Below are positions 41,360 through 48,812 of a stretch of 64,000 bases of DNA, in pieces (the stretch's first letter is position 1; the number at the start of each line of letters is the position of its first letter). This DNA is from Candidatus Cybelea sp. Its GTDB lineage: Bacteria > Vulcanimicrobiota > Vulcanimicrobiia > Vulcanimicrobiales > Vulcanimicrobiaceae. A model generated the notes under the pieces. It was given only the letters and a program-made list of their open reading frames with translations, was not told the DNA's origin and did no database searches. The stretch lies in contig DASXFZ010000010.1 in the NCBI GenBank assembly GCA_036489315.1, positions 159,290 through 223,289 on the forward strand. The letters are read 5' to 3'. A program made the position numbers and the translations under genes.

Positions 41360-41805
41360 GAGCGGTCGTCCAGCGCGTTAGCGCAGCCAGAGTCCTCGTC
41401 GACGGGGCGATCGTCGGCGAAATCGCTGCCGGCTTGCTGGCCCTCGTGAGCGTTGGCCTCGACGATGACGAACGCGATGCCCGGTCTCTCGCCGAAAAGA
41501 TCGTGGAACTAAGGATTTTCGCCGACGAAGCGGGGTTGATGAACCGTTCGCTGCGGGAGACGGGCGGCGCGCTTCTGGTCGTCTCTCAGTTCACTTTGCA
41601 CGGCGACGTGCGGCGCGGAAGGCGCCCCTCGTTCGTCGCGGCGGCCCGGGAGCCGCAGGCGAGGCGCCTGTACGAGCTCGTTGGGAGCAGCGCCGCTTCC
41701 CTAAACGTCCCGGTTGCTTATGGGAAGTTTGGCGCCAAAATGACCGTCGAGCTGGTCAATGAGGGCCCCGTGACCATCCTAATTGATACGAAACGCGCCT
41801 TCTAA
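41356..41805 (+). CDS. dtd: D-aminoacyl-tRNA deacylase Dtd
   Basis: Removes D-amino acids from mischarged tRNAs. TTG 41356 overlaps the previous stop (TTGA) and gives 149 residues, the normal length. Starts with LRAVVQRVSAARVLVDG, and has the LVVSQFTLHGDVRRGRRPSF motif with catalytic Thr region, the cross-subunit Gly-Pro near the C-terminus (NEGPVTILIDT), and VPVAYGKFGAKM. No ATG is available in frame near the conserved N-terminus, so TTG is well supported. Confidence 0.95.
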   Translation: MRAVVQRVSAARVLVDGAIVGEIAAGLLALVSVGLDDDERDARSLAEKIVELRIFADEAGLMNRSLRETGGALLVVSQFTLHGDVRRGRRPSFVAAAREPQARRLYELVGSSAASLNVPVAYGKFGAKMTVELVNEGPVTILIDTKRAF

Positions 41806-41919
41806 AGCAGGTAGGGGGATGCTCTTCAAAGGATTCTAACTTTTGTCTGCTCTCATTAAGCCCCAACCTGGGCGACAAACTTTTCGCCCCTCACTTGCGT
41901 TGTAGTAAATGGAAAGAGA

Positions 41920-41942
41920 GTGCCGCCCCTTCTTGGCGGCAC
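41920..41942 (+). promoter_or_regulatory. Hairpin in the leader of the KGG-repeat gene
   Basis: GTGCCGCC pairs with GGCGGCAC around a 7-nt loop, ending about 10 nt before the GAAGG ribosome site at 41951. It may stabilise the leader or act as a regulatory element; there is no T run directly after it. No clear promoter is visible in the 150 nt before it. Confidence 0.45.
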
Positions 41943-41961
41943 CGATAACAGAAGGAAAAAA

Positions 41962-42288
41962 ATGGCAGGGAATCAGGAACCAAAACGCACCGGCGGAATG
42001 TCCGTCCGAGAGGCCGGACAAAAGGGCGGAGAGACCGTCAAACACAAATACGGCGCCCAGTTCTACGAAGAGATCGGACGTAAAGGCGGCCTTGCGACGA
42101 AGCAAGCCCACGGCCACGAGTTCTACGAGCAGATCGGAAAAAAAGGTGGCAAAAAGGGTGGCGAAGCGACGCGTGATCGTTACGGTCCGGACTTCTACGA
42201 ACGAATTGGCCAAAAAGGTGGACAGAAAGTCAAGCAGCTCATCGAAGAGGGCAAACGCGCAGCGAAAGCTCAGAAGCGCGCCAGCTAA
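41962..42288 (+). CDS. KGG-repeat stress protein
   Basis: Small, very hydrophilic 108-residue protein with an ATG 41962 preceded by AGAAGG and an A-run. It is composed of repeats of about 20 residues around Lys-Gly-Gly followed by a Tyr-rich segment: KGGETVKHKYGAQFYEEIG, KGGLATKQAHGHEFYEQIG and KGGEATRDRYGPDFYERIG, then KGGQKVKQL. This is the stress-induced KGG motif of YciG/GsiB-like and conidiation-type proteins, linked to desiccation and general stress. Unstructured in isolation. The following gene begins inside its last codons in another frame. Confidence 0.9.
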   Translation: MAGNQEPKRTGGMSVREAGQKGGETVKHKYGAQFYEEIGRKGGLATKQAHGHEFYEQIGKKGGKKGGEATRDRYGPDFYERIGQKGGQKVKQLIEEGKRAAKAQKRAS

Positions 42289-43060
42289 GATCCAACGGCT
42301 CGGGTGGCGCCTGAGCCTTTACCTGCTCGCCCTGGTGATTGTCGGCGTCGGAACGGCGCAAGCGTATCCAATGCCTCTGCGGCCCGTCCCCAAACCGACC
42401 CCGAGCCCAACCGCTCCCCCAACCGGAAGCGTGTTGCCGTTGGATTCAACCCTCCTCTTCGTGCTCGACGATCCCATCTCGTCGAAATCGTCGAAAACCG
42501 GCCAACTCATTCGCGTTCATCTCAAGAACGCGATCGTGGTCAACGGTAGAAGCGTCGCACCGGCCGGAGCCCCGGCCGCGATCCGAATCGTCGACGTCTC
42601 GGCGGCCGATATCGCCGACACGTACGGATTCGTCGACATCTTCTTCGAGCCGCTTACGCTGCCCGACGGTCGTCAAGTGCCGTTACGCTCGCCGGTCGGC
42701 CGTCTCGAGCCGCACGTCACGTCGGGTCACGGTTCGACGGTCGCCGCTGAAGATACCGCGGGCGATATCTTCGTCCCGTACTACAGCCTCTGGCAGATAT
42801 TCCGCCACGGCAAAAATTTCGTATTGGAGGCCGGCTCCGAAGTGCCGGCTCGCACCGACGCAACGATCTCGGTAACGCCCAACGGAGCGACCGCGATCGT
42901 TACGCCTCGTCCACTCGCGCAGAGTTCCGAGGTCCCCGACGCGACCTTTCCGGTACAGCCGCTTGTGACGCCGCTGCCGACGGTGCCGCCGGCTCCGCGC
43001 GTGACGCCGACTCCGCGCGCGACGCCGGCTCCGGAACCGACCGAAACGCCCACGCCTTGA
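42218..43060 (+). CDS. Exported Pro/Thr-rich protein of unknown function
   Basis: Protein with a membrane-export segment (LYLLALVIVGVGTAQA, cleaved before YPM), a Pro-rich linker, a conserved-looking central part (LDDPISSKSSKTGQLIRVHL, VNGRSVAPAGAPAAIRIVD, DTYGFVDIFFEPL, GDIFVPYYSLWQIFRHGKNF) and a Pro/Thr tail (about 45 residues). No family recognised. The start is unclear: GTG 42218 is the nearest standard codon upstream of the export segment but lies 71 nt within the KGG gene; GTG 42338 would cut the signal; rare ATC 42290 directly after the KGG stop would fit better. Co-transcription with the KGG gene is likely. Confidence 0.7.
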   Translation: MDRKSSSSSKRANAQRKLRSAPAKIQRLGWRLSLYLLALVIVGVGTAQAYPMPLRPVPKPTPSPTAPPTGSVLPLDSTLLFVLDDPISSKSSKTGQLIRVHLKNAIVVNGRSVAPAGAPAAIRIVDVSAADIADTYGFVDIFFEPLTLPDGRQVPLRSPVGRLEPHVTSGHGSTVAAEDTAGDIFVPYYSLWQIFRHGKNFVLEAGSEVPARTDATISVTPNGATAIVTPRPLAQSSEVPDATFPVQPLVTPLPTVPPAPRVTPTPRATPAPEPTETPTP

Positions 43061-43077
43061 GGAGCCTGTCGGGCTCC
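43061..43077 (+). terminator. Small hairpin, near copy of the 9804 palindrome
   Basis: GGAGCC-TGTCG-GGCTCC follows the stop immediately; a T6 run lies 12 nt later (43090-43095). Near identical to the palindrome after namZ. Could be a weak terminator or a dispersed small repeat. Confidence 0.5.
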
Positions 43078-43096
43078 CAGGCCACGATGTTTTTTG

Positions 43097-43130
43097 CCTC
43101 ACTTCTGGAAGAAGACGCCAGAAAGTGAGG
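43097..43130 (+). promoter_or_regulatory. Hairpin covering the ribosome site of the 43139 gene
   Basis: CCTCACTTCTGG (43097-43108) pairs with CCAGAAAGTGAGG (43118-43130) with a single bulged base and a 9-nt loop. The right arm contains GTGAGG, the ribosome site for the TTG start at 43139, so translation should be blocked when it folds. A T6 run sits directly in front. This is a plausible RNA switch or thermosensor; no ligand is evident. Confidence 0.55.
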
Positions 43131-43138
43131 TACCTTTG

Positions 43139-43822
43139 TTGATTCGCCTGACCTGTGCGCTCGCAATTCTCGCGCTGACGACGATTCCCGGATATGCTGC
43201 GACGCCGATGCCCTCGGCGGCCCCGTCTCTCTCGCCCGTGCCGCAGGGCACGGAGGTCGCCTTCGTCCAGCAGATACAAAAAGACTTGACGGCTCGTTTC
43301 CCGACGCCGGCCGACGCGGTCAACGCCGGCTACTTCCGCTATGGCAACGAGGATGAAGACGGCGCGATCAGCTACGCGAACCTGCAGTGGCAGAGCAGCG
43401 ATCCAAAGCATCCCAGCCAGCTCTGGTACGACGTAAAAGGAAATCTGCTCGGCGCCGACTTCTCGGTGCTGCAAAGCGCCTCACCGCAGCCGCCAAAACT
43501 CTGGGGCGTAAGCTACCGCCGCTGGGTCTCGTTCCGCGAACACGTCCACTACGTCCTGATCGGCCCGAACGGCACCGAAGTCTACGGCGCGGTCAGCGCC
43601 GAGAAGTTCGCGCAAGCCCAGCACAGCAGTCCGGATAATCCCAAGCCGGAGACGCTGGTAACGATGGGCAAGGCCACGAGCGTCGCGGACGTAAAAAGAG
43701 TCTTCCTCTTCCCCTCGATTTGGGATCTCATCGTTTGGGTGAAGCCCAACCCGTTGGGCGCCTTCGCCGATAAAAACCCGAACGTCATCCCGAGCGCGAA
43801 CGCCGAAAAACCCGATATGTAG
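43139..43822 (+). CDS. Secreted protein, paralogue of the 12701 gene
   Basis: 227 residues counted from TTG 43139, 7 nt after GAGGT; TTG 43136 is an alternative. Signal peptide IRLTCALAILALTTIPGYA, then a Ser/Pro linker and the family core: AGYFRYGNEDEDGAISYAN, HPSQLWYDV, LLGADFSVLQS, LWGVSYRRW, HVHYVLIG, and the C-terminal FPSIWDLIVWVKPNPLGAF. Compared with its paralogue at 12701 the core is collinear and of similar length, with a conserved His-x-His. Function unknown; extracytoplasmic location is clear. A hairpin masks its ribosome site. Confidence 0.78.
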   Translation: MIRLTCALAILALTTIPGYAATPMPSAAPSLSPVPQGTEVAFVQQIQKDLTARFPTPADAVNAGYFRYGNEDEDGAISYANLQWQSSDPKHPSQLWYDVKGNLLGADFSVLQSASPQPPKLWGVSYRRWVSFREHVHYVLIGPNGTEVYGAVSAEKFAQAQHSSPDNPKPETLVTMGKATSVADVKRVFLFPSIWDLIVWVKPNPLGAFADKNPNVIPSANAEKPDM

Positions 43823-43847
43823 GCTCGCGCGGAGCTCGTTCGCGGGG

Positions 43848-44510
43848 CTACTTCTTTTTGGGGACGCAGTAGGTCTGCGCCGCATTATAGGCCGTGTCTA
43901 CGGCCTGATCTTCGCTTTTATCGATGACCGCGCGCTGCGGATAGTAATGCAGCCACTCCTTTGAGTCCCGCATCGCCGGCGCTTCGGTCATCTCGCGTTC
44001 GCTGAATCCGCCCATCGGCGGGTTCGCGCGCGAAATGTTGTAGTCGAGCATCGCGTGGTAGAGGTTCTCGAGATCGATCGCCAGCTGCCGCTGATGGTCG
44101 TAGACGGTCTGCAGCTGCCACGAAGCTTGCTGCACCGCAGCGGTCGCCTTGGGGTCGGTCGTTTGGGTCGCGCCTTCACGCAAAGCCTTGATGTTCGTCT
44201 GAATTCCTGCCAGCGAGTTGTTGAGCGTCACCTCCTGATGGTAGACGCTGTCGCGCACGTGCAGGAACTGCTGGACGTAGTTGGTCGTGTAGAAGAGCGC
44301 GTTGAGGTCGTCGAGCTGCACTCCGACCGTGTCGAGAACACGGTCGTTGGCCAGCATCGGCATCAATGCGCCGTTGAAGTGGTCCGCGAGGGAGTTGCAG
44401 TACGGCGAGGAGATCACGGTAATGATCGTCGGCAGCTCGCGCTCGTCGGGGCTAGGTGACGGTGATGGGTTCGCGGCGAGCAGCGCCGCGAACATTATCG
44501 GAAGTACCAA
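43848..44510 (-). CDS. Exported helical protein of unknown function
   Basis: 220 residues from TTG 44510 (ATG 44495 is an alternative that would cut the signal). Short signal peptide (VLPIMFAALLAANP), a Ser-Pro repeat spacer, and a mostly helical body with two cysteines (SSPYCNSLADHF near residue 38 and YNAAQTYCVPKKK at the end) that may pair. No known domain is recognised. It begins one base after the rpoD stop, so it may be read through from the dnaG-rpoD transcript. Confidence 0.65.
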   Translation of the reverse strand: MVLPIMFAALLAANPSPSPSPDERELPTIITVISSPYCNSLADHFNGALMPMLANDRVLDTVGVQLDDLNALFYTTNYVQQFLHVRDSVYHQEVTLNNSLAGIQTNIKALREGATQTTDPKATAAVQQASWQLQTVYDHQRQLAIDLENLYHAMLDYNISRANPPMGGFSEREMTEAPAMRDSKEWLHYYPQRAVIDKSEDQAVDTAYNAAQTYCVPKKK

Positions 44511-44511
44511 G

Positions 44512-45681
44512 TTATTCGTTCGTCCAGTAATCCTTGAGAGCTTTTCCTCGCGACGGATGGCGCAGTTTGCGCAGCGCCTTGGCTTCGATCTGCCGGATGC
44601 GTTCGCGCGTTACGCCGAACTCTTGTCCGACCTCCTCGAGCGTCCGCTGATGGCCGTCCTCCAGGCCGAAGCGCAGAACTAGTACCTTCCGTTCGCGCTC
44701 CGTAAGATTCTGCAAGACGTCCTGCATCTTCTCTTTGAGAAGCATTACAGATGCGGCCTCGGCGGGTGCCACCGCTTCTTGATCTTCAATGAAGTCGCCC
44801 AGGTGCGAGTCTTCCTCTTCCCCGATCGGCGTCTCCAGCGAGATCGGCTCCTGCGAGATCTTCATGACCTCACGCACCTTTTCGGGGGTCAGCGCCATCG
44901 ATTCGGCGATCTCTTCGACCGACGGTTCGCGGCCGAGCTCTTGCAAGAGTTGCCGGGAAACCTTGATCAAGCGATTGATCGTCTCGACCATGTGCACGGG
45001 GATGCGAATCGTCCGTGCCTGGTCGGCAAGCGCACGCGTGATCGCTTGGCGGATCCACCACGTGGCATACGTCGAGAACTTGTAGCCCTTGCGGTAGTCG
45101 AACTTTTCGACCGCGCGGATCAGGCCGAGGTTGCCTTCTTGAATGAGGTCCAAAAAGAGCATCCCGCGCCCAACGTACTTCTTCGCGATCGAAACTACGA
45201 GCCGCAGGTTGGCTTCGGTCAGCTGGCGCTTCGCCTCCTCACCGGAGTCGATCACCCGCGAGTCCGCCTGTCCGTTCCGGCTCCCTTCGAGCTCCCCGGC
45301 CTCGATCCGCATTGCCAGCGACTTCTCTTGCTCCATGGAGAGCAGCGGGACGCGCCCGATCTCCTTGAGATACATGCGGACCGGGTCGTCAAGCGACAGA
45401 CCGTCGGGGACGGTCGCCTCCACTTCCTCTTCACGCTCCGATTCGGGCTTCTCGTCTTTCTGCTCGTCGACGAGCTCGATCCCGGCGCCGGTGATCTCCT
45501 CGAAGAACTCGTCCAGCTGTTCTGGCGTGATCTCCTCGAGCACCTCGAACGTGCTGTTGATCTCTTCGTACGTCAGCGATCCTTGGGTCTTACCGCGCGC
45601 GATGAGCTTCTTCTTCAGCTCTTCCAGTGTCGCAGGCACTGCGGGCTCCGCTACGGGTGCCCCGCCCTTTTTACGTGGCAT
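44512..45681 (-). CDS. rpoD: Primary RNA polymerase sigma factor RpoD/SigA
   Basis: Housekeeping sigma-70. ATG 45681 gives 389 residues; the frame continues to 45726 but GGAGGTG lies just before 45681. Regions in order: 1.1-like acidic N-terminus ([20 protein letters not shown]), 1.2 ([17 protein letters not shown]), 2.1-2.4 ([56 protein letters not shown]), 3.0 ([15 protein letters not shown]) and 4.2 ([20 protein letters not shown]). No non-conserved insertion between 1.2 and 2.1 except a short one. Follows dnaG by 51 nt, the usual macromolecular synthesis arrangement without rpsU. Confidence 0.97.
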   Translation of the reverse strand: MPRKKGGAPVAEPAVPATLEELKKKLIARGKTQGSLTYEEINSTFEVLEEITPEQLDEFFEEITGAGIELVDEQKDEKPESEREEEVEATVPDGLSLDDPVRMYLKEIGRVPLLSMEQEKSLAMRIEAGELEGSRNGQADSRVIDSGEEAKRQLTEANLRLVVSIAKKYVGRGMLFLDLIQEGNLGLIRAVEKFDYRKGYKFSTYATWWIRQAITRALADQARTIRIPVHMVETINRLIKVSRQLLQELGREPSVEEIAESMALTPEKVREVMKISQEPISLETPIGEEEDSHLGDFIEDQEAVAPAEAASVMLLKEKMQDVLQNLTERERKVLVLRFGLEDGHQRTLEEVGQEFGVTRERIRQIEAKALRKLRHPSRGKALKDYWTNE

Positions 45682-45732
45682 CTCTTTTTGTTTCACCTCC
45701 CATCTCTTTTGCTCCGTTTTTGGCAACGTTCA

Positions 45733-47523
45733 CTACTTTTTTAGTTTGGCAACCAGCGCTTCGTATTCGGAACGGAGATCCTCCGAAACCGCTTCGCCGT
45801 TGACCCAACGACTGTCTATAATGTCCGATAACTCCCGATAGCGCTCCCGCTCGTTGTCGAGCCGGAGCCGTTCCACCACCCGTTCCAGGTGCGCGCGGCG
45901 CTCCTGCGTATCGCCGTACCTTACCGCCGAACTCCGGTCCCGTTGTCCGAGTTCGGCCAGTACGTCGAGAATCGCCTGATCCTCCGCAAAGAGTCCGAAG
46001 ACGTCGGCCGTCGCGCGTAACGAGCCCGCCGAACCGACGATCCGTTCGTAGATTCGCCGGTACACCGCATTACGAAAGCGTGGTGCAGCGATGCGCTCGC
46101 CGTACTCTTCTGCAAGCGCCGGCTCCTCGAGCAGAATGCTCACGACCTCTCGTTCGAAGGAGAGCGGCTCGACGGCGGCGCTGGCATGACGGCTTTCCGG
46201 TAGCGTGTTCCGCGGATGTGGAGCGAAGTTCGCGCTATCGGAGAGGAACCGGCTGTTCCGGAGGTCGTCCACGCTCACCTGCAGGCGTCCCGCTACGTAA
46301 ACGCGCCAGCGGTCCCATTCCTCACGGGGTACTAACCTTCGAATGAGCGCCTCCGCCTTCGGCGCCACGCGAGCCGGGGAGTCGAACCCAGCGCGCAGTC
46401 GCTCGACCTCCCCGTCGATCTTGAACGCAATGGCCGGCTTGGCAGCGTCCAGCAGGCGCCGGAACTCGGGCGCGCCGCGGGCACGAACGAAACTGTCGGG
46501 ATCCTCTCCGGGGGGAAGCAAGGCGATACGCACCGAGGAGCCGGTGTTCTCGATGGCCTTAGACGCAATATCCACGGCTTTGGTTGCAGCCCCGCTTCCC
46601 GCCGCGTCGCCGTCGAAGCACAGGTAGACGTACTCGGCGTACTTCCGCAGCTCCGCCGCTTGCTCGGCGGTGAACGACGTCCCCAGCGCCGCGACGCTGT
46701 TTTCGAAACCGGCCTGGTGCAGCGCGATGCAATCGAGGTAGCCCTCGACGACGATCAGGGTCCCGTCGCTCTGCGCGGCGCGGCGCGCCAGGTTGAGCGC
46801 GTACAGGTGATGACCCTTCACGTAGACGGGCGTCGTCGACGTGTTCAGGTACTTCGGCTCGCCGTCGCCCAAAGCGCGCCCACCGAACGCGATCACCTCG
46901 CCGGTCGTCGAATACGTCGGTACCATCAACCGGTCGCGATAAAAGTCGTAATACCCGCGCTGGCCGGGCTTGATCAATCCCGCCTTCGCCGCGACCGTGA
47001 GGTCGACGCCGTTGCGCTCGAGCTCGGTCACGAGTCCGCTCCAGGTATCGGGCGAATAGCCGAGGCGAAAGCGCTCGACCGTCGCGGGCTCGATGCCGCG
47101 CTGCTCGAGATAGCGCCTCGCCGCTGCGCCCGTTTCGGCCGCCAGCGTGCGCGCAAAGTATTCCGCCGCGACGCGATTCGCTTCGTAAATCGCTTCGCGT
47201 TCGCTGCGCGCTCGGGTTTTGCGCGGGTCCTCGGGCTCCAGCTCGATGCCCGCCTTCGCGGCGAGCATTCGCACGGCGTCGCCGAACGACGCGTTTTCCA
47301 GCTTCTGCACGAACGTAATCAGGTCGCCGCCGGTCCCGCAGCCGAAGCACTTGAAAAATCCGCGATCGGGATGCACGTGAAACGACGGCGTATTCTCCGA
47401 GTGAAACGGACAGAGCCCGACCAGATCGTTGCCGCGCTTGCGGAGTTGCACGTACTGTCCGATAAAGCTCGCGATGTCGACGCGCTCGCGGATCTCGCGA
47501 AGGGCCCCCTGATCGTATTTCAC
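45733..47523 (-). CDS. dnaG: DNA primase DnaG
   Basis: 596 residues from GTG 47523. N-terminal CHC2 zinc domain with Cys38, His41, Cys59 and Cys62 (GLCPFHSENTPSFHV, FFKCFGCG), then the RNA polymerase core and Toprim motifs (VVEGYLDCIALHQAGF, CFDGDAAGSGAA, PPGEDPDSFVR), and a C-terminal helicase-binding region with low similarity. Synthesises RNA primers for replication at the fork with DnaB. First gene of dnaG-rpoD, divergent from an HD hydrolase by 62 nt. Confidence 0.97.
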   Translation of the reverse strand: MKYDQGALREIRERVDIASFIGQYVQLRKRGNDLVGLCPFHSENTPSFHVHPDRGFFKCFGCGTGGDLITFVQKLENASFGDAVRMLAAKAGIELEPEDPRKTRARSEREAIYEANRVAAEYFARTLAAETGAAARRYLEQRGIEPATVERFRLGYSPDTWSGLVTELERNGVDLTVAAKAGLIKPGQRGYYDFYRDRLMVPTYSTTGEVIAFGGRALGDGEPKYLNTSTTPVYVKGHHLYALNLARRAAQSDGTLIVVEGYLDCIALHQAGFENSVAALGTSFTAEQAAELRKYAEYVYLCFDGDAAGSGAATKAVDIASKAIENTGSSVRIALLPPGEDPDSFVRARGAPEFRRLLDAAKPAIAFKIDGEVERLRAGFDSPARVAPKAEALIRRLVPREEWDRWRVYVAGRLQVSVDDLRNSRFLSDSANFAPHPRNTLPESRHASAAVEPLSFEREVVSILLEEPALAEEYGERIAAPRFRNAVYRRIYERIVGSAGSLRATADVFGLFAEDQAILDVLAELGQRDRSSAVRYGDTQERRAHLERVVERLRLDNERERYRELSDIIDSRWVNGEAVSEDLRSEYEALVAKLKK

Positions 47524-47585
47524 TCGAACGATATTCCTGGGAACGGGAGTTCTGCGGTTCCCCCGCGTATTCCGTCGCGGCTGGA

Positions 47586-48812
47586 ATGAAGCGCATCTTC
47601 GACCCGATTCACCATTTTATCGAGCTCTCCAGCGCCGAGGCGCGGCTCCTCGATCTTCCGATCATGCAGCGCCTGCGTCGCCTGCGCCAGCTGGGGCTGG
47701 CGTATCTTGCATTTCCGTCGGCCGAGCATTCGCGTTTCACGCACGCCCTTGGCGCGCTCGCGATCGGCGCACGCGCGTTCGAGGAGCTCGTCCGCCATGG
47801 CCGGCACTTCTTCGGCGACACACACGACGTCGCGTACCAGCGGCGCCTCGTCCGCGCCGCACTGCTCCTCCACGACATCGGCCACGGGCCCTTCAGCCAC
47901 GGCTGCGAAGAGGTGCTCGGCGTTCGACACGAGCGGCGCACCGCCGATATGCTGGCCCTGCCCGACGTCGCCGCCGGCATCGCCGCGCTGGAGGTCGACG
48001 CCGCCGACGTGCTGAGCCTGATCGCCGGCGATCCCGCAACCCGCTATCCGGCCCTGCGAGAGCTGGTGAGCGGGCCGAATCTCGACGCCGACCGGATGGA
48101 CTACCTGCAGCGGGACGCCTATTTTACCGGCGTCGCGACCGGCCGGTATGACGCCGAGCAGCTGATCGCATCGCTGCGTATCGTGCGGCATGAGGGGCGC
48201 GACGCCGTCGGAATCGACCGGCGCGGCGTCGTCGCGCTGGAGTCGTTCGTGATGGCGCGCTACATGATGTTTGCCTCGGTCTACTTCCATCACACGACGC
48301 GGATGTTCGAGCACGTCCTGCACGACGTACTGCGCGAGCTCTGGCCGGATCCGCGCGCCCTCGATCCAATCGAGGAGTTTTTGCGCTGGGACGATTTCCG
48401 CGTGCTCAACGCGCTCGACGACTCGCGCAGCGAAGCTGCGTATGCGCTGCGCAACCGGGTGCGCGTCTACGCGCTCGCCGCCGAGTTCAACGCCGAACGC
48501 GACCTGCAGGCCTTCGAGGCCTGCGAGCACGCGCTGCGCGAGCGCTTCGGCGGCGACAACGTCTGGGCCGACTCGCAGTCGCAGCTGCGCCACCGCCTGC
48601 CGTTGGGAATCGGCCAGCCCTTCACCGTCCTCGTTGACGGGCCGGGCGGCGCGATCGATGCGCGACAAGCCTCCGACGTCATCGCCAAGCTCAGCGGCAA
48701 AGCCTATTGGCGCAAGCTCTTCGTGCGCCGGGCTCCCGGGCACGAAGAGGCGATCCGCGACGCGCGGCGCCTCTGCGCCGAGATCACTTCGCGCGCAGCT
48801 GCTCTAGCGTAA
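47586..48812 (+). CDS. HD-domain phosphohydrolase, dNTPase-like
   Basis: 408-residue cytoplasmic protein from ATG 47586 in the HD hydrolase superfamily. Near the N-terminus DPIHHFIELSSAE, LIDLP-type region (LLDLPIMQRLRRLRQLGLA), then EHSRFTHALGALAIGARAF with the first His, LLHDIGHGPFSHGCEE with the His-Asp pair, and DADRMDYLQRDAYFTGV. This pattern matches the SAMHD1/YwfO/dGTPase-like group acting on nucleoside triphosphates. Convergent with ppdK, sharing 9 nt at the 3' ends. Confidence 0.9.
   Translation: MKRIFDPIHHFIELSSAEARLLDLPIMQRLRRLRQLGLAYLAFPSAEHSRFTHALGALAIGARAFEELVRHGRHFFGDTHDVAYQRRLVRAALLLHDIGHGPFSHGCEEVLGVRHERRTADMLALPDVAAGIAALEVDAADVLSLIAGDPATRYPALRELVSGPNLDADRMDYLQRDAYFTGVATGRYDAEQLIASLRIVRHEGRDAVGIDRRGVVALESFVMARYMMFASVYFHHTTRMFEHVLHDVLRELWPDPRALDPIEEFLRWDDFRVLNALDDSRSEAAYALRNRVRVYALAAEFNAERDLQAFEACEHALRERFGGDNVWADSQSQLRHRLPLGIGQPFTVLVDGPGGAIDARQASDVIAKLSGKAYWRKLFVRRAPGHEEAIRDARRLCAEITSRAAALA

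Noticed and set aside
42100..42260. KGG repeats considered as a CRISPR-like DNA repeat
   Set aside because: The repetition is at protein level with varied codons; DNA repeats are not uniform and there are no spacers.
44512..47523. Possible rpsU in front of dnaG
   Set aside because: The 62 nt before dnaG lead to a divergent HD gene; no S21 frame is present.
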